The notes beneath the pieces were generated by a model that saw nothing but the letters and a program-made list of their open reading frames with translations, had not been told where the DNA came from and did not search any database. Made by a program: the position numbers and the translations under genes. A stretch of DNA of 64,000 nucleotides from Campylobacteraceae bacterium (GTDB lineage Bacteria > Campylobacterota > Campylobacteria > Campylobacterales > Sulfurovaceae), in NCBI GenBank assembly GCA_027035765.1, contig JALVUD010000039.1, positions 1 through 64,000 on the forward strand. Direction: 5' to 3'. Below are positions 53,485 to 62,153 of this stretch, in pieces (position 1 is the first letter of the stretch; each line of letters begins with the position of its first letter).

Positions 53485-54328
53485 GGCATTCCGTCGCGAT
53501 GGTGTATCCCAGCTCCCGGAGGCGCTGCCGGTCCCGGTCGGGTGCTTCGCCCGGTGTGGTGAGATAGTTGCCGATGACGATGGCGTTGGCCCCGGCATCG
53601 AACATCGATTTCTCCGCGCCGCCGAAGAGTGGCTCCCGTCCTCCGGCGACCATGAGCAGAGGCAGTTCCGGAAGCAGTTGTCGGGTTCGCCGGATCACGG
53701 CAACTGCCCCTTCCCGGTCGATCGTCCGTTCGGGAATCGGCAGGGCAGGGTTGGGGATGTAGAAGTTGAGGGGGATCGAGTCGGGGTTCAGTGTGCGGAG
53801 GCTCTGCAGCAGACTCTCCCGGTCTTCAGGGCTCTCTCCCATGCCGAAGATCCCTCCGCTGCAGAGGGAGAGACCGACGGACTGGACCGCTTCGCAGGTG
53901 GCGTAGCGCTCCTGCCAGCTGTGAGTGGTGCAGATGGCGGGGTAGTAGCGTTCACTGGTTTCCAGATTATGATTGTAACTGGCGATGCCGTGAGCCTTGA
54001 GATAGCGCAACTGCTCCTCGCCGGCGGTGCCGTTGCAGGCGATCAGACGCAGATGGGGGAATTCGGTGCTGAGGCGCCGGGCCAGACGGGCGATGTAGTC
54101 GGTCGTGCGGTCGTCCAGCCCCTTGCCGGCGGTGACCAGACAGTAGCCAAGGGCTCCGTTGGCTGCCGCCTCCCGTGCCTCCTTCAGAACCTGATCTTCC
54201 TCTTTGAAAGTGTAGCGTTCGATCGCCGCTTTGTAGCGGACGCTCTGGGTGCAGAACTTGCAGTCTTCTTTGCAGGTGCCGCTCAGGATATTGTTGATAG
54301 CACAGAGAAATATTTCACCTTGATTCAT
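53474..54328 (-). CDS. bioB: Biotin synthase
   Basis: A 284-residue radical SAM enzyme inserting sulfur into dethiobiotin. The SAM cluster is C19, C23, C26 in GTCKEDCKFCTQS; YNHNLETS, ERYATCEAVQ and CSGGIFGMGES hold further conserved residues including Cys ligands of the [2Fe-2S] cluster. Start 54328 is the family start; the frame extends upstream only by chance. There is no ribosome site, but TATAAT ends 6 nt before the ATG, suggesting a leaderless mRNA. The -10 box overlaps the stop of the upstream gene. Confidence 0.95.
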   Translation of the reverse strand: MNQGEIFLCAINNILSGTCKEDCKFCTQSVRYKAAIERYTFKEEDQVLKEAREAAANGALGYCLVTAGKGLDDRTTDYIARLARRLSTEFPHLRLIACNGTAGEEQLRYLKAHGIASYNHNLETSERYYPAICTTHSWQERYATCEAVQSVGLSLCSGGIFGMGESPEDRESLLQSLRTLNPDSIPLNFYIPNPALPIPERTIDREGAVAVIRRTRQLLPELPLLMVAGGREPLFGGAEKSMFDAGANAIVIGNYLTTPGEAPDRDRQRLRELGYTIATECHGT

Positions 54329-54334
54329 GGCGCT

Positions 54335-54340
54335 ATTATA
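54335..54340 (-). promoter_or_regulatory. -10 box of bioB, leaderless arrangement
   Basis: Minus-strand TATAAT, then AGCGCC, then ATG. The TAA within it is the stop codon of the preceding phosphodiesterase gene. Confidence 0.6.
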
Positions 54341-54899
54341 CAGGGTTGCCGATCGATCCGGTTGTAGAAGTATGCTTAGGTAGTTCCAAATGATGGGTTC
54401 GGGAGTTCCATTCGTGTTCATCAGGGTGTCTGAAGAGGTGGCAAACGGTCCAAGAATCGATGTGATACTCCAGTAGCGCGCATTCACTGCGCGGTGCCTC
54501 TCTGGCACAAATCTCTCCGGGGTTGAGGTAGAGGGTGCTCCCTTTGAGCTCTGCGCTGAAACAGTGGGTGTGACCGTAGATCACCAGGTCGGTATCCGGG
54601 GTCATATAATAGGGGAGGTGCATCATCTTCACCTTCAGCTCCCCGATTTTGAAATACCAGGGTTCGGGCCGGATACGATATTTGTCCGCAAGAGGGTGGA
54701 GGGGACGGTCGTTGTTTCCGAAGACGGCGGCATAGGGGAGGCCTGTTTCGGCCAGCTGCCGCAGATTCTCTTCGAGGCAGAGATCCCCGGCGTGCAGCAG
54801 ATACTCGGCTCCCTCTTCCAGCAGTTTTCCGATCGCCGCCTCCTGGAGGTCGCTGCGGCGATGGGGATCGGAGAGGACCCCTATCTTCAGGAGCGCCAA
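54336..54899 (-). CDS. YfcE/MJ0936-type metallophosphoesterase
   Basis: A 187-residue calcineurin-like phosphodiesterase. Metal ligands are in GVLSDPHRR (D, H), HAGDL, GNND and IYGHTH; LNPGE completes the family. The usual first motif is SDTHG; here it is SDPHRR. Likely a phosphodiesterase with unknown physiological substrate. The start is TTG with AAGGA 6 nt upstream; both lie in a near-perfect inverted repeat at the edge of a repeat block. Confidence 0.85.
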   Translation of the reverse strand: MALLKIGVLSDPHRRSDLQEAAIGKLLEEGAEYLLHAGDLCLEENLRQLAETGLPYAAVFGNNDRPLHPLADKYRIRPEPWYFKIGELKVKMMHLPYYMTPDTDLVIYGHTHCFSAELKGSTLYLNPGEICAREAPRSECALLEYHIDSWTVCHLFRHPDEHEWNSRTHHLELPKHTSTTGSIGNPV

Positions 54900-54908
54900 G
54901 GGCGATCC
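54890..54908. repeat. Junction palindrome over the phosphodiesterase start
   Basis: GGAGCGCC, AAG, GGCGATCC: 8-bp arms with one mismatch. On the minus strand the first arm contains the GGA of the ribosome site and the loop contains the TT of the TTG start. Confidence 0.6.
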
Positions 54909-55079
54909 TTCAGGTTGAGTGAAGAATGAGGAGTGAGGAGTGAGGAACCGAAGTGTCGATTTTGTCCACAGGTTTCACGAGTATAGGAATAAATGAGAAG
55001 CGTTGTTTTACAACGCCATCCAAAACTCTTCATTCTTAACTCTTCACTTTTCACTTGTAGGCGGAAAACCGCCTACAAG
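54909..55079 (-). repeat. Repeat block between glcD and the phosphodiesterase gene
   Basis: On the minus strand: palindrome CTTGTAGGCGG-4-CCGCCTACAAG (55054-55079, 11-bp arms) over the glcD stop, heptamers TGAAAAG/TGAAGAG/TTAAGAA/TGAAGAG, the GGCGTTGTAAAACAACGC palindrome, then TTCGGTTCCTCACTCC with CCTCACT/CCTCATT heptamers. The TTCGGTTCCTCA segment is the same as before trpF and murB. Confidence 0.8.
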
Positions 55080-56455
55080 CCCATCTTCCCGGGATTGAGG
55101 ATGCCGTTGGGGTCGAAGGCTTTTTTGATCGATTTGAAGAGCTGCAGTTCGGCAGGGCTGAAGGCGATCTCCATAAATTCAGCCTTGCTCAGACCGATCC
55201 CGTGCTCGCCGCTGAGTGTGCCTCCCAGATCCACAACGAGCTGGAAAATCTCCCGGATCGCTTTGTGCCCCTTCTCCAGCTCCTCGGGATCGCTGCCGTC
55301 CACCATGACGTTGACGTGAATGTTTCCGTCGCCGGCATGGCCGAAGCAGGGAACGACCAGGCCGTACTTCTCCCCGATGGCATAGATCTCTTTCAGCGCT
55401 TTCGGGAGCATACTCCTTGGAACGGAGATATCTTCATTGAGCTTTTTGCTGCCGTAGATCGTAATAGAGGGAGAGGCGCCGCGCCGCCCTTTCCAGATCT
55501 TCTCTCTCTCCGCCGGGTCTTCGGCCACGCGAAACTCCTGGGCTCCGTTTTCCCGAAAGGACTCCTCCAGAACCTTCAGCTGGAAATCGACCTCTTCGGG
55601 GACATTGCCGTCCACATCGCCGATAAGCAGGGCGCCGGCCTCTTCGGGGAGCTCGATTCCCAGCTTCTCTTTGACCGCTTTGACCACCAGGGCGTCGAGA
55701 AACTCCATCGCCACCGGATTGGCCCCCTCGGCCAGGGATTTGAAGACGGCGTTCATCGCCGCCTCCACATCGGGGAAGATTCCCATGTAGGATTTGACGT
55801 ACTTCGGTTTGGGAATCAGCTTGAGGGTGATCTCGGTGATCACTGCCAGGGTTCCTTCGCTGGCAATGAGGATTCCGGCGACGTTGTAGCCGGCCACATC
55901 TTTGATAGTCCGTTTGCCGGCCCGGATGACATCGCCGTTGGGGAGCACGGCTCTGAGGGCCATGACGTAGTCTTTGGTCAGACCGTACTTGGCGGCCCGC
56001 ATCCCCCCGGCATTTTCGCTGACGTTGCCTCCGAGGGTGGAGTACTCTTCGCTGGCGGGATCGGGAGGGTAGAAGAGCCCCAGCTCCTCCACATGGCGCT
56101 GGAGATCCTTGTTGATGACTCCGGGCTGGACGACGGCGAGCATATTCTCCATGTCGATCTCCAGGATCCTGTTCATATGCTTCTCCATGGCCAGAACGAT
56201 GCCGCCGTTGACGGGCAGAGCTCCGCCGGTGAAGCCGCTGCCCGCTCCGCGAGGGACAATGACGATGCCGTGGTGGTTGCAGTAGGTAAGGATCCGGCTT
56301 ACATCCTCTTCATGGCGGGGAAAGACCACGGCGTCGGGTTCGTAATAGGTTCGGGTGGCGTCGTAACTGTAGGCCCGCAAATGGGCCTTGTCGCTGTGGA
56401 GGTTTTCAGCACCGACGATTCCCGAGAGGGCCTCCAGATGTTTCGGATCGATCAC
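55073..56455 (-). CDS. glcD: GlcD-like FAD-linked oxidase (glycolate/D-lactate type)
   Basis: A 460-residue FAD flavoprotein. The FAD-binding_4 part includes VPRGAGSGFTGGALP near residue 68, ENMLAVVQPGV, PDPASEEYSTLGGNVSENAGG and GSEGTL-type ASEGTLAVITE; the C-terminal oxidase domain has CFGHAGDGNIHVNV and GEHGIG. It oxidises a 2-hydroxyacid; glycolate or D-lactate cannot be separated. No Fe-S partner GlcF is adjacent. Coupled to the upstream pgbA-like gene by ATGA, an order also known from Helicobacter. Confidence 0.9.
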   Translation of the reverse strand: MIDPKHLEALSGIVGAENLHSDKAHLRAYSYDATRTYYEPDAVVFPRHEEDVSRILTYCNHHGIVIVPRGAGSGFTGGALPVNGGIVLAMEKHMNRILEIDMENMLAVVQPGVINKDLQRHVEELGLFYPPDPASEEYSTLGGNVSENAGGMRAAKYGLTKDYVMALRAVLPNGDVIRAGKRTIKDVAGYNVAGILIASEGTLAVITEITLKLIPKPKYVKSYMGIFPDVEAAMNAVFKSLAEGANPVAMEFLDALVVKAVKEKLGIELPEEAGALLIGDVDGNVPEEVDFQLKVLEESFRENGAQEFRVAEDPAEREKIWKGRRGASPSITIYGSKKLNEDISVPRSMLPKALKEIYAIGEKYGLVVPCFGHAGDGNIHVNVMVDGSDPEELEKGHKAIREIFQLVVDLGGTLSGEHGIGLSKAEFMEIAFSPAELQLFKSIKKAFDPNGILNPGKMGL

Positions 56456-57150
56456 CGGATGGCTCCCACGCTTTTGTAGTAGTCCCCGCTGCCACCGCCG
56501 CCGAAGAATCCGCCGCTGATCTTGCTGAAACGGTTGTAGAAGGGGTATTTGGTCTCTTGGCCGACAGGGTGGAAAGGTCTGCTCCCGACGACCTTGCCGC
56601 TGATGGGATCAAAGAGGATCGCCCGGTCTCGCTGGACGATATAGACCAGACCGACCTGAGCCTCTCGGGCGAAGGCGGCGAGATTGGAGGGGGAGGGGGT
56701 GGAGTCCCCTTCTCGGGCCAGAAAGGCGGCATAGAGATCGGGATGGATCCAGAAGCGCCCGCCGCCGCGGACGATCCGGGCGTAGGTCTTGGCATTGGGG
56801 GCCAGGACCAGAACGTTGCTGTAGAGGTATCCGCCGATCACTTTGTCTCCGGGAGCCGCGACGCTTTTGGGGGTTGGCAGCCCTTTGTGATCCAGGAGAT
56901 CCCCTTTGCGGACGGCGGCGACACCGGGGGCTGTCTGGACCAGGATCCCGGTGATGGCCTGGAGCCCTTTGCCGAAGCTGTGGACGACCACGCCGCTCAT
57001 CCCGTTGACCGGGAGAGGTTTCGCGAGGGTCACCCGGTTGCCCTCGACCGATTTGATCGTAGTGTGGACCGTCGGCGGGAAAAAACCGGCGGTCAGAGCC
57101 AGAGGGAGGAGAGTGAAGATCAATAGAGTCTTTCTGATCACTTTTTTCAC
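56452..57150 (-). CDS. PgbA-like exported protein (plasminogen-binding protein family)
   Basis: A 232-residue protein with a signal peptide (basic MKKVIRKT, hydrophobic to about residue 21). The body matches the N-terminal domain of Helicobacter PgbA: LPTPKSVAAPGDKV, LVLAPNAKTYARI, FWIHPDLYAAFL, VGLVYIVQRDRAILFDP and YPFYNRFSKI. The long Lys/Glu-rich plasminogen-binding tail of PgbA is missing; instead there is a Gly-rich end (GGFFGGGGSG). In a free-living relative a host-binding function is unlikely; it is probably an envelope protein. GTG start with AAAGGA upstream. Confidence 0.7.
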   Translation of the reverse strand: MKKVIRKTLLIFTLLPLALTAGFFPPTVHTTIKSVEGNRVTLAKPLPVNGMSGVVVHSFGKGLQAITGILVQTAPGVAAVRKGDLLDHKGLPTPKSVAAPGDKVIGGYLYSNVLVLAPNAKTYARIVRGGGRFWIHPDLYAAFLAREGDSTPSPSNLAAFAREAQVGLVYIVQRDRAILFDPISGKVVGSRPFHPVGQETKYPFYNRFSKISGGFFGGGGSGDYYKSVGAIR

Positions 57151-57182
57151 GTGCGTATCCTTTGGTGTTCGTTGGTTATTGC

Positions 57183-57231
57183 GGCAGATTCGAATCTGCC
57201 TGCAGAGATTCTAGATTATACTGCCTCTGCA
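57183..57231 (-). promoter_or_regulatory. pgbA-like promoter and leader palindromes
   Basis: TATAAT on the minus strand at 57214-57219 lies inside a TGCAGAG (57201-57207)/CTCTGCA (57225-57231) inverted repeat. Just downstream in the leader is a perfect 18-bp palindrome GGCAGATTCGAATCTGCC (57183-57200). The arrangement suggests operator control or a leader hairpin. Confidence 0.5.
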
Positions 57232-57261
57232 TTGAAACTAAGATGAGTGGCAGGCATACGC

Positions 57262-57267
57262 TATAAT
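57262..57267 (+). promoter_or_regulatory. -10 box of the csd3-like gene
   Basis: TATAAT preceded by GC, 24 nt upstream of the TTG start, divergent from the pgbA-like promoter. Confidence 0.6.
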
Positions 57268-57291
57268 ACGCCCAAAAATCGAGGAGTCTCT

Positions 57292-58617
57292 TTGCGTATC
57301 CTCCGGCTGATTCTGCTGCTCTGTTCCTGGCTCTGGACAGCGGAGATCCACTCCTCTGTCTGGAAAAAGGGCGAGACATTTTCCGAGTATCTTCAGCGCA
57401 ATGCGGTTCCGCTGGAACTGCTCAAAAAGATCACCCCCGAGGATGCCAAATACCTTTCGGAGATCCAGGCGGGCGAGCCCTTTTTTGAACTCAAAGAGGG
57501 TGAGACGCTTCTTCAGGCCCTGATTCCCATCGGCGAAGAGATGCAGATCCAGCTGAGCCGCGATCTCCAAAGCGGGAAATATCGCTTCGACATCATTCCC
57601 ATTGTCTATCGTCAGGTACAAAATACCACCGTGGTGGAGATACGGAAAGGCTGCTATAGCGACCTGGATCGCGAAACCCACAATCCGAGGTTGGGATTTC
57701 TTCTGAAACATCTCTACAAAGGAGCAGTGGATTTCCGTCGTCTCAGGGCAGGCGATCGTCTCGCGTTCGAATACCGGCAGAAGTCCCGTCTGGGCAAGCC
57801 GTGGGGTCAGCCGGAGATTCGGGGAGCGGTCATCCAAACCCGGGGAAAGAAGCGTTTTATCTTCGTGGATGAGGAGGGGAATGCCTGGGAGGATGTGGAG
57901 AAGCGTGTCCGCTACACCAAAACCGGCAAACGCTCTGTCAACTATACGGTGACGCAGACGGTGCGGGAGCGAGTCCGGGGGAAACGCTTCAGGCTTCCGG
58001 TTCCCGGTGCACGTATCACCTCCCGTTTCACCTATAAACGCTGGCATCCGATCCTCCATCGCTATCGTCCCCATCTGGGAGTCGACTGGGGGGCCAAACG
58101 GGGGACGCCGATCCACGCCGTCGCCAAGGGACAGGTGATCTATGCCGGCTGGATGCGGGGATACGGCAAAGTGGTCAAGATCCGTCATGCCCGGGGCTTC
58201 GTCTCTCTCTATGCCCACCAGAGCCGGATTCTGGTGCATCGGGGAAGCTATGTGAACCAGGGGCAGGTCATCGGCCGGATCGGAAGCACCGGTCGCAGTA
58301 CCGGTCCGCATTTGCACTTCGGCCTCTACCGAAACGGTCGGGCGGTCAACCCCCTGAAGTATCTGGGACGCAGTACCGCGGGGGTCCGGGTCCGCAAAGT
58401 GACCCGTCACCGGATAAAGATGGAAAAGTACACCATCGTCAAGACAAAGAGAGTCCCCATCAAAGGGGCCAAAGAGATGAAAGCACGCCTGCTTGAAGCC
58501 CTGGGAGCGGATCCCGCCGCCCATCGCTGGGAAGCTTACGAAAAGAGCTTCGTTCGGGTTGGCGACCGGGATCGTCACACTGAAAAGAACGGGAAGACAC
58601 GATGGTCGATGAGATAG
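57292..58617 (+). CDS. csd3: M23 peptidoglycan endopeptidase (Csd3-like)
   Basis: A 441-residue secreted zinc metallopeptidase. A signal sequence RILRLILLLCSWLWTAEIHS is followed by an inhibitory-type N-terminal domain and the LytM domain from about residue 255: HLGVDWG (H, D ligands), then HLHFGLY. A basic C-terminal tail follows. In Helicobacter and Campylobacter the homologue trims peptidoglycan crosslinks and sets cell curvature, and is encoded next to pgbA/glcD. I use TTG 57292 because GAGGAG lies upstream and it begins at the signal peptide. Confidence 0.88.
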   Translation: MRILRLILLLCSWLWTAEIHSSVWKKGETFSEYLQRNAVPLELLKKITPEDAKYLSEIQAGEPFFELKEGETLLQALIPIGEEMQIQLSRDLQSGKYRFDIIPIVYRQVQNTTVVEIRKGCYSDLDRETHNPRLGFLLKHLYKGAVDFRRLRAGDRLAFEYRQKSRLGKPWGQPEIRGAVIQTRGKKRFIFVDEEGNAWEDVEKRVRYTKTGKRSVNYTVTQTVRERVRGKRFRLPVPGARITSRFTYKRWHPILHRYRPHLGVDWGAKRGTPIHAVAKGQVIYAGWMRGYGKVVKIRHARGFVSLYAHQSRILVHRGSYVNQGQVIGRIGSTGRSTGPHLHFGLYRNGRAVNPLKYLGRSTAGVRVRKVTRHRIKMEKYTIVKTKRVPIKGAKEMKARLLEALGADPAAHRWEAYEKSFVRVGDRDRHTEKNGKTRWSMR

Positions 58618-59969
58618 CCTACCGGGAGGGTGAAAAACGGATCCGGCATCTGCTGGAACATCCCGAAGAGCTGGAGTCCTATCACTCCAGTGAATTGGCG
58701 AAACTCCTCCGCTCCCTGCATCAGGAGGCAGGCAGTGACGCCTTTATCGAAGCGCTGCGCCGGCTCCCCGAAGAGCGCCTGGGTGAAGTGCTGCTGGAAC
58801 TTCCGGAGCATCTGAAGGACGAGGCGCTCGAGGCGCTTTCGGCCCGGAAACTTTCGGAAGCGGTGGATGAGCTCGACAGCGACGATGCCGTCGATCTGAT
58901 GCAGGACATCGAAGAGCTGGATGAGGCGAAAGAGCAGGAGATTCTCTCCCGTCTGGACGAAGAGGAGGTTCGGACCATCCGGGCGCTGAAGGACTACGCC
59001 GGGGATCAGGCGGGATCTCTGATGCAGACGGAGCTCTTCTCCGCCGAGCTGGATGAGAAGGTTGCCGAGGCGATCGCCCGACTGCGCCGACTCAAAAGCG
59101 AAAAAGGGCTGGAGAATATCCATCAGGTCTTTCTGGTGGATCGTTTCGGTTTTCTGGTCGGCGGCATGCCCCTGGAGGATGTGATCACTTTCGATTTCGA
59201 CCGGACCTTTCGGGACTACCTCAATGAACACTACAAACTGATTCCCTCTGTCAAAGCGACCGATCCGGTCGATACGGTGGTGAAGCTCTTTGAGGATTAC
59301 GATCTGGTGGTCCTGCCGGTGACTGACGAAAAGGGCCGCCTGATCGGTCGGATCACCTACGACGATATTGTGGATGTGATCGAAGAGCGGGCGACGGATC
59401 AGATCTACAAGATGGCGGGAGTCGATGAAGAGACCGAAGAGGAGCGGGATATCCGGGTGATCACCCGCAAGCGCGCCGTCTGGCTCGGGGTCAATCTGGT
59501 GACCGCGATCCTCGCCTCTCTGGTGATCGGGCTCTTTGACGAAACCATCGAAGCCTATGTGGCCCTGGCGGTACTGATGCCCATCGTCGCCTCCATGGGG
59601 GGCAATGCCGGGACCCAGTCCCTGACGGTCATGGTGCGACAGCTGGCCCTAGGAGAGATCGGATGGAACGAGGCGAAAGAGGCGGTGTTCCGGGAGGTGC
59701 TGGTTTCGCTGTTTAACGGGCTGCTCTTCGCGCTGGTGATGGGGGTGATCGCCCTGCTCTGGTTTCACGACCCGAAACTGGGGATCGTCATCGCCCTGGC
59801 GATGATCATCAATCTGATCTTCGCCGGGCTTTTCGGCGCGGTGATCCCACTGGGGCTCAAGCGGGTCGGTATCGACCCGGCCGTGGCCTCGTCGGTCCTG
59901 CTGACTACCGTGACGGATGTCGTGGGCTTCTTCGCTTTTTTGGGACTGGCGAAGGTGATTCTGCTTTGA
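58602..59969 (+). CDS. mgtE: Magnesium transporter MgtE
   Basis: A 455-residue Mg2+ channel. The N-terminal helical Mg-sensing domain (about 1-135), two CBS domains (136-260, with FLVDRFGFLVGGMPLEDVI and LPVTDEKGRLIGRITYDDIVDVI), and five transmembrane helices from about 285 with the pore motif MPIVASMGGNAGTQSLTVMVR. Complete. Its start overlaps the csd3-like gene by 16 nt. Confidence 0.95.
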   Translation: MVDEIAYREGEKRIRHLLEHPEELESYHSSELAKLLRSLHQEAGSDAFIEALRRLPEERLGEVLLELPEHLKDEALEALSARKLSEAVDELDSDDAVDLMQDIEELDEAKEQEILSRLDEEEVRTIRALKDYAGDQAGSLMQTELFSAELDEKVAEAIARLRRLKSEKGLENIHQVFLVDRFGFLVGGMPLEDVITFDFDRTFRDYLNEHYKLIPSVKATDPVDTVVKLFEDYDLVVLPVTDEKGRLIGRITYDDIVDVIEERATDQIYKMAGVDEETEEERDIRVITRKRAVWLGVNLVTAILASLVIGLFDETIEAYVALAVLMPIVASMGGNAGTQSLTVMVRQLALGEIGWNEAKEAVFREVLVSLFNGLLFALVMGVIALLWFHDPKLGIVIALAMIINLIFAGLFGAVIPLGLKRVGIDPAVASSVLLTTVTDVVGFFAFLGLAKVILL

Positions 59970-60009
59970 GTATCCATGACGGAGTCAAACGATTGAAGGA
60001 GGAGTGTCC

Positions 60010-60582
60010 GTGAAACATCACATCGAAAATTTCCGCCTGGAACCATTGAAAAAGGGGAACTTCATCCGCTCCTGTCTCGCCCGATATACCCAGGATGGGG
60101 TAGAGAAGAGCTGGGAAGTTCTGGAGGCCGGGGACAGTGTGGCGATCCTGATCTGGCATCGGGAACATGAGCGTTTTGTCCTGGTGAGGCAGTTCCGCCC
60201 CGCTGTCTATCTGCACAACCGTGACGGAATGACCGTCGAGCTCTGTGCCGGGCTGCTCGACAAAGAGGGACACTCCCCCGAGGAGGTGGCCGCGGAGGAG
60301 GTGGAGGAGGAGTGCGGATTCCGGATCGATCCCGCACGACTGCGGAAGATCACCTCCTTCTATACCTCTGTCGGTTTTGCCGGAAGCCGGCAGACCCTCT
60401 ACTATGCGGAGGTGGAGGAGTCGATGCGTGTGAGTCAGGGAGGGGGAATCGCAGGGGAGGAGCAGATCGAGGTCCTGGAACTGGATCCCGCTGCGGCCCG
60501 TCAGCTGATGGAAGATGAAAACATGGCCCGAACGTCGGGGCTGCTCTACGGGCTCTGCTGGTGGTTTGCCAACCGGGAATAG
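60010..60582 (+). CDS. NUDIX hydrolase (nucleoside-diphosphate-sugar type)
   Basis: A 190-residue NUDIX protein. The box runs from G81: GLLDKEGHSPEEVAAEEVEE followed by ECGF. The conserved Arg of the usual REUxEExGU is Glu here, as in UDP-sugar diphosphatases of the NUDT14 type and their bacterial relatives; VELCAGLLDK also fits those. Likely substrates are ADP-ribose or UDP-sugars. I choose GTG 60010, 7 nt after GGAGG; a GTG two codons earlier is too close. Confidence 0.85.
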   Translation: MKHHIENFRLEPLKKGNFIRSCLARYTQDGVEKSWEVLEAGDSVAILIWHREHERFVLVRQFRPAVYLHNRDGMTVELCAGLLDKEGHSPEEVAAEEVEEECGFRIDPARLRKITSFYTSVGFAGSRQTLYYAEVEESMRVSQGGGIAGEEQIEVLELDPAAARQLMEDENMARTSGLLYGLCWWFANRE

Positions 60583-60631
60583 GAGGCACAAACTCCTTTG
60601 CACATATTGTGCAAGCGCACTGGCAGCTTGA

Positions 60632-61138
60632 TCAGTTGGCGGACTTCTCCTCCTGGGCCTGGGTGTAGCTGGCGTAATACTCGCTGCCGTCGCTGAAACT
60701 GTTGACGGTGAGTTTGGAGAACTGATCCAGATAGTCCCAAAACTCCTTTTTGATCTCTTCATCAACCTCTTTCACTTCATCCAGCGCCTCCCGCATCGTA
60801 CCGAGCCATTCGATGCGCGCCTTTTCGTTGATGGAGAAGTCGTCATGGACGCGGATCATATATTCGTTGAGGTCCATCCCCTTGGCTTCGTCCTCGTAGA
60901 CCTTGGGACCGCCGCAGATCTGGATGAAAAAACGGCTGTTCTTCTCTTTGACTTTGGCGAACTCCTCCTCATCCTGGGGGAAGAAGTGGGCGATGTCGCT
61001 CTCGTAGATCTTGTCGTAGAAGCGATACATCAGTTTTTTCATCCCCTCTTCGCCGCCGATAGCCTCGTAGAAGCGCTTACCGGGATTTTTGAAACGAACC
61101 TTTTCCCCTTTGACAACCGGGGTGATTTCCAATGACAT
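60632..61138 (-). CDS. Truncated haemoglobin-like globin
   Basis: A 168-residue protein. YEAIGGEEGMKKLMYRFYDKI, AHFFP, FFIQICGGPKVYEDE and MIRVHDDFSINEKARIEWLGTMREAL give the pattern of a group II-like truncated globin; H98 in RVHDDF is the candidate proximal haem ligand. N- and C-terminal extensions of about 20 and 30 residues are present. Possible roles are oxygen or nitric oxide handling. Not the same type as Campylobacter Ctb. Monocistronic, minus strand. Confidence 0.82.
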   Translation of the reverse strand: MSLEITPVVKGEKVRFKNPGKRFYEAIGGEEGMKKLMYRFYDKIYESDIAHFFPQDEEEFAKVKEKNSRFFIQICGGPKVYEDEAKGMDLNEYMIRVHDDFSINEKARIEWLGTMREALDEVKEVDEEIKKEFWDYLDQFSKLTVNSFSDGSEYYASYTQAQEEKSAN

Positions 61139-61202
61139 AGAACTCCTTCTCTTTAAATAAGACTAATTTTATCAGATTTGAAACCGATTCGCTTGATTCG
61201 GA

Positions 61203-62129
61203 TCAAGAGCGGCAGTAGCGCCGGAGTAGCTCTTCGTAGGCGTCGATGCGCCGATCCCGCAGAAAGGGCCAGATTTTTCGCACTTCGGCGGTGGCTTTTC
61301 TATCCAGATCCACTCGGAGGATTGCCTCTTCCTCGCCGGCCATCGCCAGGGTCTCCCCCTGGGGACCGAAAGCGAAGCTGCGGCCCCAGAAGCGGATCCC
61401 GCCCAGCTGTCCGCTGGGATCTCTCTCCAAACCCACCCGGTTGACGGTGAGTACCGGCACGCCGTTGGCCACGGCATGGCCCCGCTGCACCGCGATCCAG
61501 GCTTCCAGCATCTTTTGGCGTTCCTCGGCGGTGTTCTCCTTTTCGCAGAGCTCGTCGCGACGGTCGGTAGGGCACTCCAGCCAGCCGATGGCCGTGGGGT
61601 AGATCAGGACCTCCGCCCCCTTGAGGGTCATGATCCGGGCCGCTTCGGGATACCACTGGTCCCAGCAGACCAGCACTCCCAGCCTGCCGACCGACGTATC
61701 GATAGGTTCGAAGCCCGGATCCCCCGGGGTAAAATAGAATTTTTCGTAGAAGCCGGGATCGTCGGGGATATGCATCTTGCGGTATTTTCCGGCAACGGAG
61801 CCGTCGGAGTCGAAGACGACAGCGGTGTTGTGGTAGAGCCCCGGTGCCCGCTCCTCAAAAAGGGAAGTCACCAGCACGACCCGATGTTCGGCGGCGACCC
61901 GGCCCCAAAACTCCACATCCTTTTCAAAATCGGCGGCATAATCGAAGAAACGGGTCTCTTCGCATTGGCAGAAATATTCACTCTGGTGAAGCTCCTGCAG
62001 GATCACCAGGTCGGCTCCACCTTCGGCGGCTTCGGCGATCTTCTCTGTTGTATGGGTGACGGTTGCCTCTTTGCTGCCTTGGTATCGTTGCTGGATCAAT
62101 GCGGTTTTCAGTAAATTCTCATTTCTCAT
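61203..62129 (-). CDS. aguB: N-carbamoylputrescine amidase
   Basis: A 308-residue nitrilase-superfamily amidase. The catalytic triad is E46 (LQELHQSEYF), K118 (KYRKMHIPDD) and C155 (VLVCWDQWYPE). Specific AguB features are the CQCEE loop, PGFYEKFYFTPGD and HAVANGVPVL. It converts N-carbamoylputrescine to putrescine and follows aguA, 24 nt downstream. The start codon lies in a 7-nt repeat series (GAGAAAT/GAGCAAT/GAGAAAT), so the first residues MRNEN may be repeat-derived. Confidence 0.93.
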   Translation of the reverse strand: MRNENLLKTALIQQRYQGSKEATVTHTTEKIAEAAEGGADLVILQELHQSEYFCQCEETRFFDYAADFEKDVEFWGRVAAEHRVVLVTSLFEERAPGLYHNTAVVFDSDGSVAGKYRKMHIPDDPGFYEKFYFTPGDPGFEPIDTSVGRLGVLVCWDQWYPEAARIMTLKGAEVLIYPTAIGWLECPTDRRDELCEKENTAEERQKMLEAWIAVQRGHAVANGVPVLTVNRVGLERDPSGQLGGIRFWGRSFAFGPQGETLAMAGEEEAILRVDLDRKATAEVRKIWPFLRDRRIDAYEELLRRYCRS

Positions 62130-62153
62130 TGCTCATTTCTCGTTTCAATTTTT

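Noticed and set aside
55054-55079. The glcD-end hairpin as a simple Rho-independent terminator
   Set aside because: The 11-bp stem is strong, but the sequence after it on the minus strand is GA-rich heptamers without a T-tract, and the next gene is co-directional.
56452-57150. A virulence role for the pgbA-like protein
   Set aside because: Only the N-terminal domain is shared with Helicobacter PgbA; the plasminogen-binding Lys-rich tail is missing and the organism looks free-living.
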